From Pseudoselenomonas ruminantium (lineage in GTDB: Bacteria > Bacillota > Negativicutes > Selenomonadales > Selenomonadaceae): a DNA stretch of 64,000 bases. Each line of letters starts with the position of its first letter. Position 1 is the first letter of the stretch. Positions 1-7,833 of this stretch are shown here, in pieces. The translations under genes were made by a program, and so were the position numbers. Where the stretch lies: assembly GCF_900104055.1 (NCBI RefSeq), contig NZ_FNJQ01000018.1, positions 1 through 64,000 of the forward strand, in the 5' to 3' direction. The notes under the pieces are model-generated. The model made no database searches, was not told the DNA's origin, and saw only the letters and a program-made list of their open reading frames with translations.

Positions 1-130
1 ACAGCAAAAGCACTCCCCCGTGAACCCAAGAAACGGAATTGACAATCAGCATGAATCGTTGCTCCCGTAACAAGAACATCGATGTAATTGCGACTTCCAG
101 CCGGAACATATCTGCAGACACAAACGAAGC

Positions 131-336
131 TTTGGGTGGAGGCGGGGATGCTTATTCGCCGACGGAACGACTGCCTGAACGAAGTGAAGGCTGGCCCGCA
201 AACAGACGTTGCTAAAAATTGAGATGAACATACGCGCCGCCGGCCTGCCCGGCGCAGGTCGCTAGAAACTGCGTACTTCTGCTGGCGGGTCATTTAGTGG
301 AGCGGCGAAGAAGTATCCCCGCCTCCGCCCCACAAA
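131..336 (+). ncRNA. Long-stem structured element, copy A
   Basis: Non-coding. A left arm beginning TTTGGGTGGAGGCGGGGATG at 131 pairs with a right arm ending near 336 (core CCCCGCCTCCGCC). The arms enclose about 140 nt that contain a GC hairpin (GCGCCG...CGGCGC), a GGCCCGC/GCGGGTC stem and the motif GTCATTTAG at 289-297. The same architecture recurs at 14856-15035, 15148-15354, 22013-22184 and 22304-22481. A hairpin followed by T-rich DNA lies just downstream on the plus strand, which favours plus-strand transcription. Positions 1-35 match the right arm of the 14856-15035 element, so the window opens inside a second, divergent element. I do not recognise a described family. A mobile element is the alternative. 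Confidence 0.5.
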
Positions 337-388
337 TCTGTAACCAATTGCGTTTAAGCCTGCACTCACAAACTGCAATTCAGCACGA

Positions 389-427
389 AAGCCCGCTGAC
401 ATTTTCGTCAGCGGGCTTTGTTTTTGG
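389..427 (+). terminator. Rho-independent terminator after element A
   Basis: An 11-bp GC stem (GCCCGCTGAC / GTCAGCGGGC) with a short loop is followed by TTTGTTTTT on the plus strand. On the minus strand it also sits 3' of the fur-type gene ending at 434, so it may act in both directions. A near-identical hairpin follows element C at 15407-15437. Confidence 0.7.
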
Positions 428-433
428 AATATC

Positions 434-865
434 TCAGATTTCCTGACAGGCCGGGCAGATGCCGTAGAAGTAGTACTGCTGGCCGGTGAGCTGATAGCCG
501 GTTTCACCGGTGACCTGCTGGCTGAATGCCTCCGTAGGCAGTGTCTTCACATCATCCACCCGCCCGCATTTGATACAATGTATATGCGGATGCGGATGGA
601 CTCTGGCATCGTAGCGGAAAGAATCCTCCCCAACGTTGAGTTCCTGGGCAATGCCCACCTCGCAGAAGATCTTCAGCGATTTATAGACCGTAGCCAGACT
701 CATCGTGGGATAATCCGACAGGAGTTCCTGATAGATATTTTCGGCGCTGGGATGTACCGTCGTATGACCTAGCGCGCTGTACACCGCCAGACGCTGGGGC
801 GTGACCTTGAAACCGCGCTCCCGCAGGCGCGCAGTCACTTCCTTCGGCTTCAATGGTGGACGCAT
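434..865 (-). CDS. Fur/PerR-family transcriptional regulator
   Basis: A 143-aa metal-dependent repressor of the Fur superfamily. The N-terminal winged helix (about 1-80) includes the recognition region TMSLATVYKSLKIF. The C-terminal dimerisation and metal domain (about 85-143) carries HPHPHIHCIKCGRVDD and a second CPAC pair, consistent with a structural Zn site (two CxxC) plus a His-rich regulatory site. Family members sense iron (Fur) or peroxide (PerR). The length and HPHPHIHC region fit PerR as well as Fur, so I leave the subtype open. It has its own promoter at 915-943 and a palindrome at the expected transcription start, which suggests autoregulation. Confidence 0.88.
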   Translation of the reverse strand: MRPPLKPKEVTARLRERGFKVTPQRLAVYSALGHTTVHPSAENIYQELLSDYPTMSLATVYKSLKIFCEVGIAQELNVGEDSFRYDARVHPHPHIHCIKCGRVDDVKTLPTEAFSQQVTGETGYQLTGQQYYFYGICPACQEI

Positions 866-892
866 AAGATTCCTTCTTTCCGTAGCAACAAA

Positions 893-904
893 TAATAATT
901 ATTA
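893..904. promoter_or_regulatory. Palindromic operator candidate for the Fur/PerR gene
   Basis: TAATAATTATTA is a perfect 12-bp palindrome lying 11 bp downstream of the -10 box of the regulator promoter, over the expected transcription start. AT-rich palindromes of this look resemble Per/Fur boxes. Autoregulation is inference. Confidence 0.45.
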
Positions 905-914
905 GTTAGCATCT

Positions 915-943
915 ATTTTAATAATTTTACTCATCCCTGTCAA
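915..943 (-). promoter_or_regulatory. Sigma-A promoter of the Fur/PerR gene
   Basis: On the minus strand TTGACA (938-943) and TAAAAT (915-920) are separated by exactly 17 bp. It points at the gene starting at 865. Confidence 0.8.
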
Positions 944-950
944 TAAGCAG

Positions 951-991
951 GCAAAAAAATGAGGAAACCGTCTCCATGCGGTTTCCTCATT
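951..991 (-). terminator. Terminator of the secreted repeat-protein gene
   Basis: A 12-bp stem (ATGAGGAAACCG / CGGTTTCCTCAT) at 959-990 is followed on the minus strand by a run of seven T. It lies directly after the stop at 996. Confidence 0.85.
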
Positions 992-995
992 TGCT

Positions 996-1919
996 TTACT
1001 CAGCCGTCGTTGCAACGCCGTAAAGTGTCGTATCATTCTTGGTCTGAATGTAGAATTCCGTGCCAGCCGGCAGGTCAATGTTCTTGCCGTTGACAAAAGC
1101 ACCGCCAATCACGCCGATAGGCCCGAGGAGGACAATGCCGGCCAGGCTGGCCCCGGCAGCCATGGCCAGGTTCTTCATTTCCTTCTTGGATTCCTCACCC
1201 ATAAAGGTGGCCACATAGGTGCCATCAATGGACTTGGTCTGCTTGTAGTCGATGTCGAGCTTGGCATTGCGGCCGAAGTTCTTGGCCTGTTTCACATTGG
1301 TAACCGTGCCATCTCCCGGTTCGCCCTTGGCAAAGACCAGCTTGCCATCGACGATGACATCGGCAGCCACCTTATAGCGAATGGCATCGCCCTTCTTGAG
1401 GTTCTTCGTGTTCACAGGATCTACCAGTGCTACCTTGATCAGCGTATTCTTCGGCACGCTGACCTTTTCCATGGGCAGCTGCGTCGTGCCGAAGGAAGCA
1501 TTGGCCAGGTCGGAAATGCGTTTCTTGTAAGTGCCGTCGCTGGTCTGGCCGTTGATGGTCATCTCCATGTCCGCCACGCGTTTTTCCACGGAGTTCATGC
1601 TCGCTTCGTGGTCGATATTCCACTCGATGGCGTTGAGCTGGGCCAGGACAGAAGGCTGGCCATTGTTCTTGTATACTTCATCGTAAAGGGCATCCACGCG
1701 GGCCATCATACTGCCCGTGCGGTGCGTGCCGTCATAGTCCTTCTCAAGCTTATTGATGCGATCGAGGATGGCCCCGGTCTGCTCCGTGCCATAGGTATCC
1801 TTCTCCATGACAGCCAGCTTTGCCTGCACCGTTTCCGGGGTAGCGGCGCTGCCAATCCCCGTAGAGGTCAGGATTAACATAGCCGACAGGAAGCCGGCAC
1901 ATATCTTGCGGAATTTCAT
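996..1919 (-). CDS. Secreted protein with N-terminal ~23-aa repeats, function unknown
   Basis: A 307-aa protein starting at the ATG at 1919. Residues 1-26 form a signal peptide (MKFRKICAGFLSAMLILTS, then an SAA cleavage-like site). Residues about 27-140 hold four degenerate repeats with a pattern like YGTEQTGAILDRINKLEKDY, probably helical. From about 150, a domain reading PKNTLIKVALVDPVNTKNLK and KGDAIRYKVAADVIVDGKLV resembles beta-rich domains of exported bacterial proteins. A Gly/Ala hydrophobic stretch (about 245-275) could insert in a membrane. It is a single gene with its own terminator. The start was chosen to give a clean signal peptide. No function can be assigned. Confidence 0.75.
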   Translation of the reverse strand: MKFRKICAGFLSAMLILTSTGIGSAATPETVQAKLAVMEKDTYGTEQTGAILDRINKLEKDYDGTHRTGSMMARVDALYDEVYKNNGQPSVLAQLNAIEWNIDHEASMNSVEKRVADMEMTINGQTSDGTYKKRISDLANASFGTTQLPMEKVSVPKNTLIKVALVDPVNTKNLKKGDAIRYKVAADVIVDGKLVFAKGEPGDGTVTNVKQAKNFGRNAKLDIDYKQTKSIDGTYVATFMGEESKKEMKNLAMAAGASLAGIVLLGPIGVIGGAFVNGKNIDLPAGTEFYIQTKNDTTLYGVATTAE

Positions 1920-1993
1920 AAATGTTCCCCCATTCGTTTTTCTAAAAATCTCAGCTTTTATTCTACCATATTTTTGCATATTTTTCTTAAAAA

Positions 1994-2932
1994 CTAGTTA
2001 GAAGCCTCAAGTTTTTCCTGCTTTTTGGCCAGCTCATACTGCTCAGCCTTGGTTTCCGGGGCATGGTAGCCGGCCGGCTCGGGATGGATCAGGATATCGA
2101 AGGCACCGAATTCGGCGCGGATGGCCTCCTCGAGCTCATCGCAGATGGCATGGACCTGCGCCAGATGCATATTGCCGTCAAAGAGCACATGGACGTCCAG
2201 GAGCTTATAAGAACCGGACTTACGCGTGCGCAGGCAGTGGCAGCCCTTAACCTCCGGGATTGCATCGATGATGGCCATGATGCGGTTTTCCTGTTCCTCA
2301 GGCAGGCTCACGTCCGTAAGTTCCATGGTGGAATCCACGACCATCTTCCAGCCCTCGCGGAAGATGATCAGGGCCACGACAATGGCGATGGCCCCATCGA
2401 GCCAGGCCCAGCCCGTGAACTCCATGAGGATGAGGCCGGCCATGACGCCTACGGATGTCCAGACATCGGCCCGCAGGTGCAGTCCATCGGCCTCAAGGGC
2501 CTGCGATTCAGTGAGTTTGCCCACCTTGATCAGGCGGCGGGACACGATGAGGTTGATGACGATGGAAACCAGCATGATGGCCACGCCGAAATGCAATAGT
2601 TCAGGCACCTTGTCCTGCCCCAGATGTTCAAAGGCCTCATAGACGATTCCCCCGGCCGCGGCTACGATCAGCAGGGCCTCCACCGCCGCCGACAGGTTCT
2701 CGAACTTGCCATGACCGTAGTCATGCTCCATGTCCGGTGGCGTGACGGACTTTTTCACCGCCCAAAAGGCAATCAGGGAAGCCACGAGGTCCACGCTGGA
2801 ATGCAGGGCCTCGGAAATCAGGCTCACCGCCCCCACCCAGACGCCCACCAAGAGCTTCAGCAGCACCAGCACGGTGTTGGAAATAATGGACAAATAAGCA
2901 GTGTCTTTTTTCAGAACGTCTATCTCTGTCAT
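1994..2932 (-). CDS. Cation diffusion facilitator (CDF) family metal efflux protein
   Basis: A 312-aa inner-membrane transporter expected to exchange divalent metal (Zn, Fe, Mn or Co) for protons. About six membrane segments span residues 10-205, with CDF signatures SEALHSSVDLVAS early and ADGLHLRADVWTSVGV in the fifth segment, where paired Asp/His residues bind metal. The cytosolic C-terminal domain (about 210-300) contains HCLRTRKSGSYKLLDVHVLF, the usual dimerisation fold. The start at 2932 has GGAGG five bases upstream; an upstream in-frame start is less likely. Metal specificity cannot be read from sequence. The nearby Fur/PerR gene suggests a metal-homeostasis setting but is not co-transcribed. 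Confidence 0.9.
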   Translation of the reverse strand: MTEIDVLKKDTAYLSIISNTVLVLLKLLVGVWVGAVSLISEALHSSVDLVASLIAFWAVKKSVTPPDMEHDYGHGKFENLSAAVEALLIVAAAGGIVYEAFEHLGQDKVPELLHFGVAIMLVSIVINLIVSRRLIKVGKLTESQALEADGLHLRADVWTSVGVMAGLILMEFTGWAWLDGAIAIVVALIIFREGWKMVVDSTMELTDVSLPEEQENRIMAIIDAIPEVKGCHCLRTRKSGSYKLLDVHVLFDGNMHLAQVHAICDELEEAIRAEFGAFDILIHPEPAGYHAPETKAEQYELAKKQEKLEASN

Positions 2933-2953
2933 AGTAACCTCCAATCTATATAG

Positions 2954-2982
2954 CAAAAGCCTCTCCCCAATCGGGGAGAGAC
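2954..2982 (-). terminator. Terminator of the 2992-3420 gene
   Basis: CTCTCCCC (2961-2968) pairs with GGGGAGAG (2973-2980) and is followed by TTTT on the minus strand. It separates the small exported-protein gene from the CDF gene. Confidence 0.75.
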
Positions 2983-2991
2983 TTCAGACAT

Positions 2992-3420
2992 TCAATTTCC
3001 TTTGCGGGGCTGCTCGTAGATGAAGTCCACCACGGTCTGCATGGGAGAGGTCTCCACAAAGGGCAGTTCCGGGGATACGTCTTTATTCTCTTCTACGACC
3101 TTCTTGGTATCATAGGCCTGCACCTTGCAGGAAAGGGTACGATAGACCATCTTTTCCTTGTTGAATTCCATCAGATAGGTATAGCAGCGGTTCGTGCGTG
3201 CCTTGATGACAGCCACGCGAGCCCGCACGATCTCATAGTCCTTCTTCTTGCCATCCGGCTGCAGCTCTGCACGCGTGGCATAGTTGATGGATTTCGTGTC
3301 CACATAGTAGCCAGTCGGGCCCGTGGCATCCACAAACTCCATATTCTCCATGGCAAATGCCGCAGGCATGGCCAACAATAAAAGGCCGCACAGTAACGGC
3401 AAGATCCGCCCTAATTTCAT
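2992..3420 (-). CDS. Small exported protein, function unknown
   Basis: A 142-aa protein with a clear signal peptide (MKLGRILPLLCGLLLLAMPA, cleavage near AFA-ME). The mature part begins with a segment reading FVDATGPTGYYVDTKSINY and looks like a small beta-rich periplasmic domain. One Cys pair (NRCYTYL and SCKVQAY) could form a disulfide. Short exported proteins of this shape are common in Negativicutes, but I do not recognise a named family. It is transcribed alone from the promoter at 3474-3502 and ends at a hairpin. Confidence 0.7.
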   Translation of the reverse strand: MKLGRILPLLCGLLLLAMPAAFAMENMEFVDATGPTGYYVDTKSINYATRAELQPDGKKKDYEIVRARVAVIKARTNRCYTYLMEFNKEKMVYRTLSCKVQAYDTKKVVEENKDVSPELPFVETSPMQTVVDFIYEQPRKGN

Positions 3421-3473
3421 TGATTTCGCTTCTTTCTATAATTCGTGCTTTAATTTCTACTCGAACAAAACTC

Positions 3474-3502
3474 ATTATAGCGAAAAAGATTGCTTCATGC
3501 AA
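3474..3502 (-). promoter_or_regulatory. Sigma-A promoter for the 2992-3420 gene
   Basis: Minus-strand TTGCAT (3497-3502), a 17-bp spacer and TATAAT (3474-3479). The leader to the ATG at 3420 is about 45 nt. Confidence 0.75.
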
Positions 3503-3530
3503 GGTTGTTTACCATGAGCCACAAAACAGA

Positions 3531-4538
3531 CTAACAGATCCGCGGCACGATGTTTCCGAGCGGCATATCCACGACGCGGATGCCGCCGATGGCCGTACGC
3601 AGGCCGACAGTTCCAGGGGCCTCAGCCGTCACCTCGCCAATGACGCGTGCATCCTGGCCATAGGGACTGGTGCGCATGGCCTTGAGAACTTTTTCGGCGC
3701 TTTCGGCGGGCACAAAGGCCACACATTTGCCCTCGTTGGCCAGATACAAGGGATCGAAACCGAGCATGTCGCAGACGCCCTGCACCTCGGGATGGATGGG
3801 AATCTCATCCTCGTCGATCAGGATGCCGCAGTGCGAGGCCGCCGCGATCTCATTGAGCACCGCCGCCACGCCGCCGCGGGTGGGATCGCGCAGCACGGCG
3901 ATATCCGGTGCCGCCTCGAGCATGGCCTTCGTCATCTTGTTTAGCGGCGCGCAGTCCGTCTGCACGCTGGCGGGCAGGTTGATGTTATGCCGCCCGGCCA
4001 TGATGGCCGCCGCATGGTCGCCGATAAAGCCGGAGAGGATGACTTTCATGCCCGTTTTGACTTTTTCCGGACTGATATCCGTACCCGGAATCTTGTCGCC
4101 GATGCCGGCCGTGTTGATGAAGATGCCATCAGCCTTGCCCTTTTCCACGACCTTCGTATCGCCCGTGGCAATGACCACACCGGCTTCATCGGCCATCTTG
4201 CGCATGGTAGTCACGATGGTCTGCAGGTCTTTGATGGGGAAACCTTCCTCGATAATCATGCCCACGGAAATATAGCGCGGAACCGCGCCGGTCATCGCCA
4301 AATCATTGACCGTGCCGCAGATGGCGAGCTTGCCGATATTGCCGCCCGCGAAGAACAGCGGCTGCACCACATAGGAATCCGTGGTAAAGGCCACTTCCCC
4401 ACTCATCTTCACCAAAGCCCCATCATGGAGCGTATTGAGCACCGGATTGCCGTAAGCCGGCAGGATCACCTGCTCCATGAGTTCCTGACTCACCTTGCCC
4501 CCGGCACCATGGGCCAGGGTTACTCTATCATTTGCCAT
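3531..4538 (-). CDS. hypE: Hydrogenase maturation protein HypE
   Basis: A 335-aa member of the PurM/AIR-synthase-like family. HypE dehydrates the carbamoyl group on its C-terminal cysteine to a thiocyanate that supplies cyanide ligands to the Ni-Fe site. The protein starts MANDRVTLAHGAGGKVSQ, has the ATP-binding segments TDSYVVQPLFFAGGNIG and DPTRGGVAAVLNEIA, and ends exactly in PRIC, the terminal Cys that is modified. The ATG at 4538 was chosen because GGGAGG lies just upstream; it overlaps the end of hypD by 11 bp, so the two are translationally linked. It is the last gene of the hyp operon. The carbamoyl donor gene hypF is not in the window. Confidence 0.97.
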   Translation of the reverse strand: MANDRVTLAHGAGGKVSQELMEQVILPAYGNPVLNTLHDGALVKMSGEVAFTTDSYVVQPLFFAGGNIGKLAICGTVNDLAMTGAVPRYISVGMIIEEGFPIKDLQTIVTTMRKMADEAGVVIATGDTKVVEKGKADGIFINTAGIGDKIPGTDISPEKVKTGMKVILSGFIGDHAAAIMAGRHNINLPASVQTDCAPLNKMTKAMLEAAPDIAVLRDPTRGGVAAVLNEIAAASHCGILIDEDEIPIHPEVQGVCDMLGFDPLYLANEGKCVAFVPAESAEKVLKAMRTSPYGQDARVIGEVTAEAPGTVGLRTAIGGIRVVDMPLGNIVPRIC

Positions 4539-5652
4539 ATGCAAACCTCCCTTGACCATATTTATACCAGGCAGCACAGACGCCCTCCACCGACACCATG
4601 CAAGGGCCGATAGCATGCGTGGGCACACAGGCCTTGCCAAACAGCGGGCACTCCTTCGGCGTCACGATGCCTCTGAGCACCTCACCACAACGGCAGGCCG
4701 TCTTTTTCGTGATGGTCTCCACCTCAACAGGCAGGACCTGCTCGATATCGAAGCGGGCGTATTCGTCCCGCATCTTCAGCCCGGACAAGGGCACGACGCC
4801 CATGCCACGCCAGCCGGTATCACAGGGCTCATAGACCTTGTTCGTGATGGCCATGGATACCGGATTGCCCTCGGGCTTCACCACATCGGTGTACTCATTT
4901 TCCACTTTGGCCTCGCCCTTCACCACCTGCTGCACGAGACGGTAAAGCCCGCGCAGGATCTGCACCGGCTCAAAGCCCGTGACCACACCGGGCACATGAT
5001 ATTTCTCTATGACCGGCTTATAGACGCCAGTCCCCGTGACCACCGAAACATGCCCCGGCAGGATGAAGCCATCCACATGGACTTCTTCATCATTGAGCAG
5101 GACTTCCATCACCGGCGGCACGAGCTTCTGTGCCGAAAGCATAAAAAGATTCGTGATTCCCTGCTGCTCCGCGGCCAGCACCGTCGCGGCCGCCGTGGGC
5201 GCCGTGGTCTCAAAGCCCACGGCCAGGAAGATGACCTTCTTGTCGGGATTGTCTTTGGCAATCGCAATGCTGTCCATGGGGGAATAGACAATGCGAATAT
5301 CCGCCCCTCCCGTCTTGGCCTCGTTCAGGCTCGACTTGGAACCCGGCACTTTGAGCATATCCCCAAAGGTCGCAATGATCACATCATCACGCTGAGCATA
5401 GGCAATGGCCTTGTCCATATAATCATCCGGCGTCACGCAGACCGGGCACCCCGGCCCGGACACCAGCTCCACCGTTTCCGGCAGCATCTGCCGCAGGCCT
5501 GCGCGGAAAATCGCCACCGTGTGCGTGCCGCAGACTTCCATGAAGCGCAGTTTGCGCCCCGTGGTGACGGCCAGTTCCCCGATTTTCTGCACGAGTTCCT
5601 GAGCAAACTCCCGCTCCTCGGTTTTCGTCAATTTCTCCTTCATTTCCGTCAC
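4528..5652 (-). CDS. hypD: Hydrogenase maturation protein HypD
   Basis: A 374-aa Fe-S scaffold on which the Fe(CN)2CO unit is built together with HypC and HypE. The invariant motifs are present: FMEVCGTHTVAIFRAG, SGPGCPVCVTP, and the C-terminal cluster ligands TACRCGEVLRGIVTPKECPL followed by FGKACVPTHAIGPC. The GTG at 5652 overlaps the hypC stop (GTGA); the in-frame ATG at 5643 is an alternative that removes three residues. It lies between hypC and hypE, all overlapping, so HypC, D and E are made from one message. Confidence 0.97.
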   Translation of the reverse strand: MTEMKEKLTKTEEREFAQELVQKIGELAVTTGRKLRFMEVCGTHTVAIFRAGLRQMLPETVELVSGPGCPVCVTPDDYMDKAIAYAQRDDVIIATFGDMLKVPGSKSSLNEAKTGGADIRIVYSPMDSIAIAKDNPDKKVIFLAVGFETTAPTAAATVLAAEQQGITNLFMLSAQKLVPPVMEVLLNDEEVHVDGFILPGHVSVVTGTGVYKPVIEKYHVPGVVTGFEPVQILRGLYRLVQQVVKGEAKVENEYTDVVKPEGNPVSMAITNKVYEPCDTGWRGMGVVPLSGLKMRDEYARFDIEQVLPVEVETITKKTACRCGEVLRGIVTPKECPLFGKACVPTHAIGPCMVSVEGVCAAWYKYGQGRFAYGK

Positions 5653-5885
5653 AGCTTATCCACCGTCCTCGGCGCGCCACGCATCTCCGCCATCAGCGCA
5701 TAGGTCTCCTGCGCGTCCTTCTCCTCGACCTTCTGCATGGCAAAACCAGCATGCACGAGGACATAGTCCCCAATCTGCGTCTCCGGCAGCAGCATCAGGC
5801 TCACATCACGCGTAACCCCCGCAATATCCACCGTGCCCATGGCATCCTTTATCTCAATCACTTTGGCAGGAACAGCCAAACACAT
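5649..5885 (-). CDS. hypC: Hydrogenase maturation chaperone HypC
   Basis: A 78-aa HypC/HybG/HupF chaperone beginning MCLAVPAKVIEIKD. Cys2 carries iron to HypD and binds the large-subunit precursor. The ATG at 5885 follows GGGAGG by a normal spacing; a longer reading frame upstream runs into a 136-bp inverted repeat and lacks HypC homology. The conserved C-terminal stretch YVLVHAGFAMQKV is intact. It overlaps hypD by 4 bp. Confidence 0.96.
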   Translation of the reverse strand: MCLAVPAKVIEIKDAMGTVDIAGVTRDVSLMLLPETQIGDYVLVHAGFAMQKVEEKDAQETYALMAEMRGAPRTVDKL

Positions 5886-5924
5886 AAAACATACCTCCCA
5901 AAAAGAACTAGCTAAAAGTTGCTC

Positions 5925-6060
5925 GGCTGGTGGTGACGGATATATTGGGACGAAGCGTTTGACCGATAGCGTAAAGAAATTATTTTTTACGGACATAAGG
6001 CAAAAAATAATTTTAGCTATAGGTCTAAGCGCAGACACAATATATCCGTCACCACCAGCC
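5925..6060. repeat. 136-bp palindromic insertion (MITE-like) with perfect 23-bp ends
   Basis: GGCTGGTGGTGACGGATATA (start of the 23-bp left arm, 5925-5947) is perfectly complementary to 6038-6060. The interior continues as an imperfect hairpin (ATAGC...AAATTATTTTTT against AAAAAATAATTTTAGCTAT). It occupies nearly the whole gap between hypC and the protease gene. No reading frame with homology crosses it. I see no obvious target-site duplication. It may be a miniature transposon or an attenuator-like hairpin within the operon. Confidence 0.65.
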
Positions 6061-6067
6061 CAAAGCA

Positions 6068-6658
6068 TTATCTCGTAGCCGAGAAATCCTCTGCCACTTT
6101 ATTGTAGTCCATATCTTCAACGCCAGTCCGTAACTTCGGCACTATCCCCCATTTTTTGAGTTCAGAAAGTGCCTGTTCCACCATCTGTGGCAAAAGCTTC
6201 ATCATGCCGTCAGACAGTTCCACGCCGGCTTCCACATCGTAGGGCTGGGCGCCAATCACGATCACGTCGGGTATCTTATGCCCCGTGACCGTGAGCAGAC
6301 CGAGCACATCCTGAATGCCGACCTCATGGGCCGAGAGTTTGTCCTGAAAATGCTCCATCACATCATCGTTATGGAAGCGGAAAGTAGTACCCGGTTCAGC
6401 CCCGCCATTGATGGAGTCAATCACCAATAACTTTTCCGTCCCCGTCACATACTGCGTGAGCTCAATGCCGAGCGTTCCGCCGTCCACGATCTGCACGTTA
6501 TCAGGGAATTCATAATGCTTGTCGAGGTATTCTGCCACGCGCACGCCGAAGCCTTCATCCCGCAGGATGATATTACCGATGCCCAGGATCGTCACTTCAT
6601 TCTTATAGAGCACATTGTCCAAGGGCGATGTACCGCCTGCCGTAAAAATATCTGCCAT
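6068..6658 (-). CDS. Ni-Fe hydrogenase maturation endopeptidase (HyaD/HybD type)
   Basis: A 196-aa protease that clips the C-terminal tail of the hydrogenase large subunit after nickel insertion. It has the family signature ILGIGNIILRDEGFGVRVAE, in which the Glu binds nickel, then IDSINGG, and a His in LSAHEVGIQDVL. It is somewhat longer than E. coli HybD because of an N-terminal lead and about 35 extra C-terminal residues. The ATG at 6658 is preceded by GAGGAAG; an in-frame GTG at 6673 also exists. It lies downstream of hypB and matches the large subunit encoded at 9208-11115. Confidence 0.93.
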   Translation of the reverse strand: MADIFTAGGTSPLDNVLYKNEVTILGIGNIILRDEGFGVRVAEYLDKHYEFPDNVQIVDGGTLGIELTQYVTGTEKLLVIDSINGGAEPGTTFRFHNDDVMEHFQDKLSAHEVGIQDVLGLLTVTGHKIPDVIVIGAQPYDVEAGVELSDGMMKLLPQMVEQALSELKKWGIVPKLRTGVEDMDYNKVAEDFSATR

Positions 6659-6673
6659 TTCTTTCTTCCTCAC

Positions 6674-7330
6674 TTATCCCTGTTTTGCCGCAATCTTCCC
6701 CAGCAGCCAGTCGCACCAGGCATCAATGCCATCGCCTTTCGTGCAGGACACCTCCAGCACATCGATTCCCGGATGCAGGCTCGTGATATCCTTCTTGGCC
6801 GAATCCATATTGAAATTGCAATAGGGTGCCAGATCTACTTTGTTAATCAGCGCGATCTCGCTTTCCTTGAACATCAATGGGTATTTGAGCGGCTTGTCAT
6901 CACCTTCGGTCACCGAAAGCACCACGGCACGGGCATCCTCGCCCACGGGGAATTCTGCCGGGCACACGAGGTTGCCGACGTTTTCGACCACCAGCAGGTC
7001 CAGCTCGTCGAGGTTCATCTCCTTGACGGTCTTCTGCACCATGTTGGCATCGAGGTGGCAGCCACCCGCCGTATTGATCTGGATCACGGGCACGCCGTAC
7101 TTATCGATGCGCTCCGCATCCTTGCTCGTGAAGAGGTCACCTTCGATAACCGCCATATTGATCTTGTCCTTCAGGCGTTCCATGGTCTTTTCGAGCACGG
7201 AAGTCTTGCCGGCACCCGGCGAACCCATGAAATTCAGCACAAATACCTTCTTATCCGCAAACATGGCCTGATTCTCGGCAGCCAGCCGGTCGTTTTCCCC
7301 TAAGATATTCTTGATAACCTTGATTTCCAT
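6674..7330 (-). CDS. hypB: Hydrogenase nickel-insertion GTPase HypB, lacking the N-terminal metal motif
   Basis: A 218-aa SIMIBI-class GTPase that with HypA delivers Ni to the large subunit. Walker A is GSPGAGKTSVLEKTM; the Ni/Zn-binding Cys-His of the G-domain is at NTAGGCHLDA, with a further Cys in VGNLVCPAEF; the guanine motif NKVDL is present. The protein begins MEIKVIKNILGENDRLA, so the usual N-terminal CxxCGCG high-affinity nickel motif and His-rich stretch are both missing. A CKECGCGHEG motif is instead found at the start of the small protein at 8025-8270 in the same cluster. Start at 7330, immediately after hypA. Confidence 0.96.
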   Translation of the reverse strand: MEIKVIKNILGENDRLAAENQAMFADKKVFVLNFMGSPGAGKTSVLEKTMERLKDKINMAVIEGDLFTSKDAERIDKYGVPVIQINTAGGCHLDANMVQKTVKEMNLDELDLLVVENVGNLVCPAEFPVGEDARAVVLSVTEGDDKPLKYPLMFKESEIALINKVDLAPYCNFNMDSAKKDITSLHPGIDVLEVSCTKGDGIDAWCDWLLGKIAAKQG

Positions 7331-7332
7331 AT

Positions 7333-7674
7333 TCAGTCAACCTCCAGATATTCCACCTGCATCTCCCGGCCGCTGATGGTCGTAAGCACGCCATTCTCGC
7401 ATTCGGGACACCAGAAGTCATAATGTTCAATATGATATTCTTTGCCGCATTTGCTGCACCTGCCCACGAGTGGCACATGCTTTATCTTGAGCTGCGCGCC
7501 TTCGGCAATCGTGCCTTGCACCAGCATGTTGAAGGAAAATTCCAGGGAATCCACCTCCACGCCGGACATCTCTCCGAGCAGCAGACCGATCTCATTGATT
7601 TTTTTGGCATCGTTCTCCTTTGCATAGTCCAGAGCAATATCCAGGATGCCTTCGGCAATGGCCATTTCATGCAT
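7333..7674 (-). CDS. hypA: Hydrogenase nickel-insertion protein HypA
   Basis: A 113-aa nickel metallochaperone. It begins MHEMAIAEGILDIAL, in which His2 is the conserved Ni ligand, and carries the zinc site CSKCGKEYHIEHYDFWCPEC. The start at 7674 (GAGGTGG upstream) is required to place His2 at the N-terminus; the reading frame extends 12 codons further upstream without homology. It is followed closely by hypB. Confidence 0.96.
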   Translation of the reverse strand: MHEMAIAEGILDIALDYAKENDAKKINEIGLLLGEMSGVEVDSLEFSFNMLVQGTIAEGAQLKIKHVPLVGRCSKCGKEYHIEHYDFWCPECENGVLTTISGREMQVEYLEVD

Positions 7675-7699
7675 TTCTTCCACCTCATCCGTCAGCCTA

Positions 7700-7790
7700 T
7701 CGGCTGCCACTGCCCGGGGTGTCCACTGGACACCCGCGGCTTCGCCGCCCCCTCAAGGGGAAGGCTTTTAATTCGCATCTTTTTGGGAGA
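7700..7790. repeat. Cluster of short GC hairpins upstream of hypA
   Basis: Consecutive hairpins: GGGTGTCC / GGACACCC near 7718, GCGGC / GCCGC, and CCCCT / AGGGG. The first resembles the second stem of the dispersed repeat at 8300-8443 and 38423-38552. A related hairpin cluster (CCCCTCCCC / GGGGAGG) lies at about 38340-38375. No gene is seen. Confidence 0.45.
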
Positions 7791-7833
7791 GTTCCCCCAG
7801 CGGATACATAATGAAAACGCCTCCCCCGCCCTT

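Noticed and set aside
46-507. Small frames across the 131-336 element
   Set aside because: They run through paired stems shared with 15148-15354 but their reading frames are not conserved between copies.
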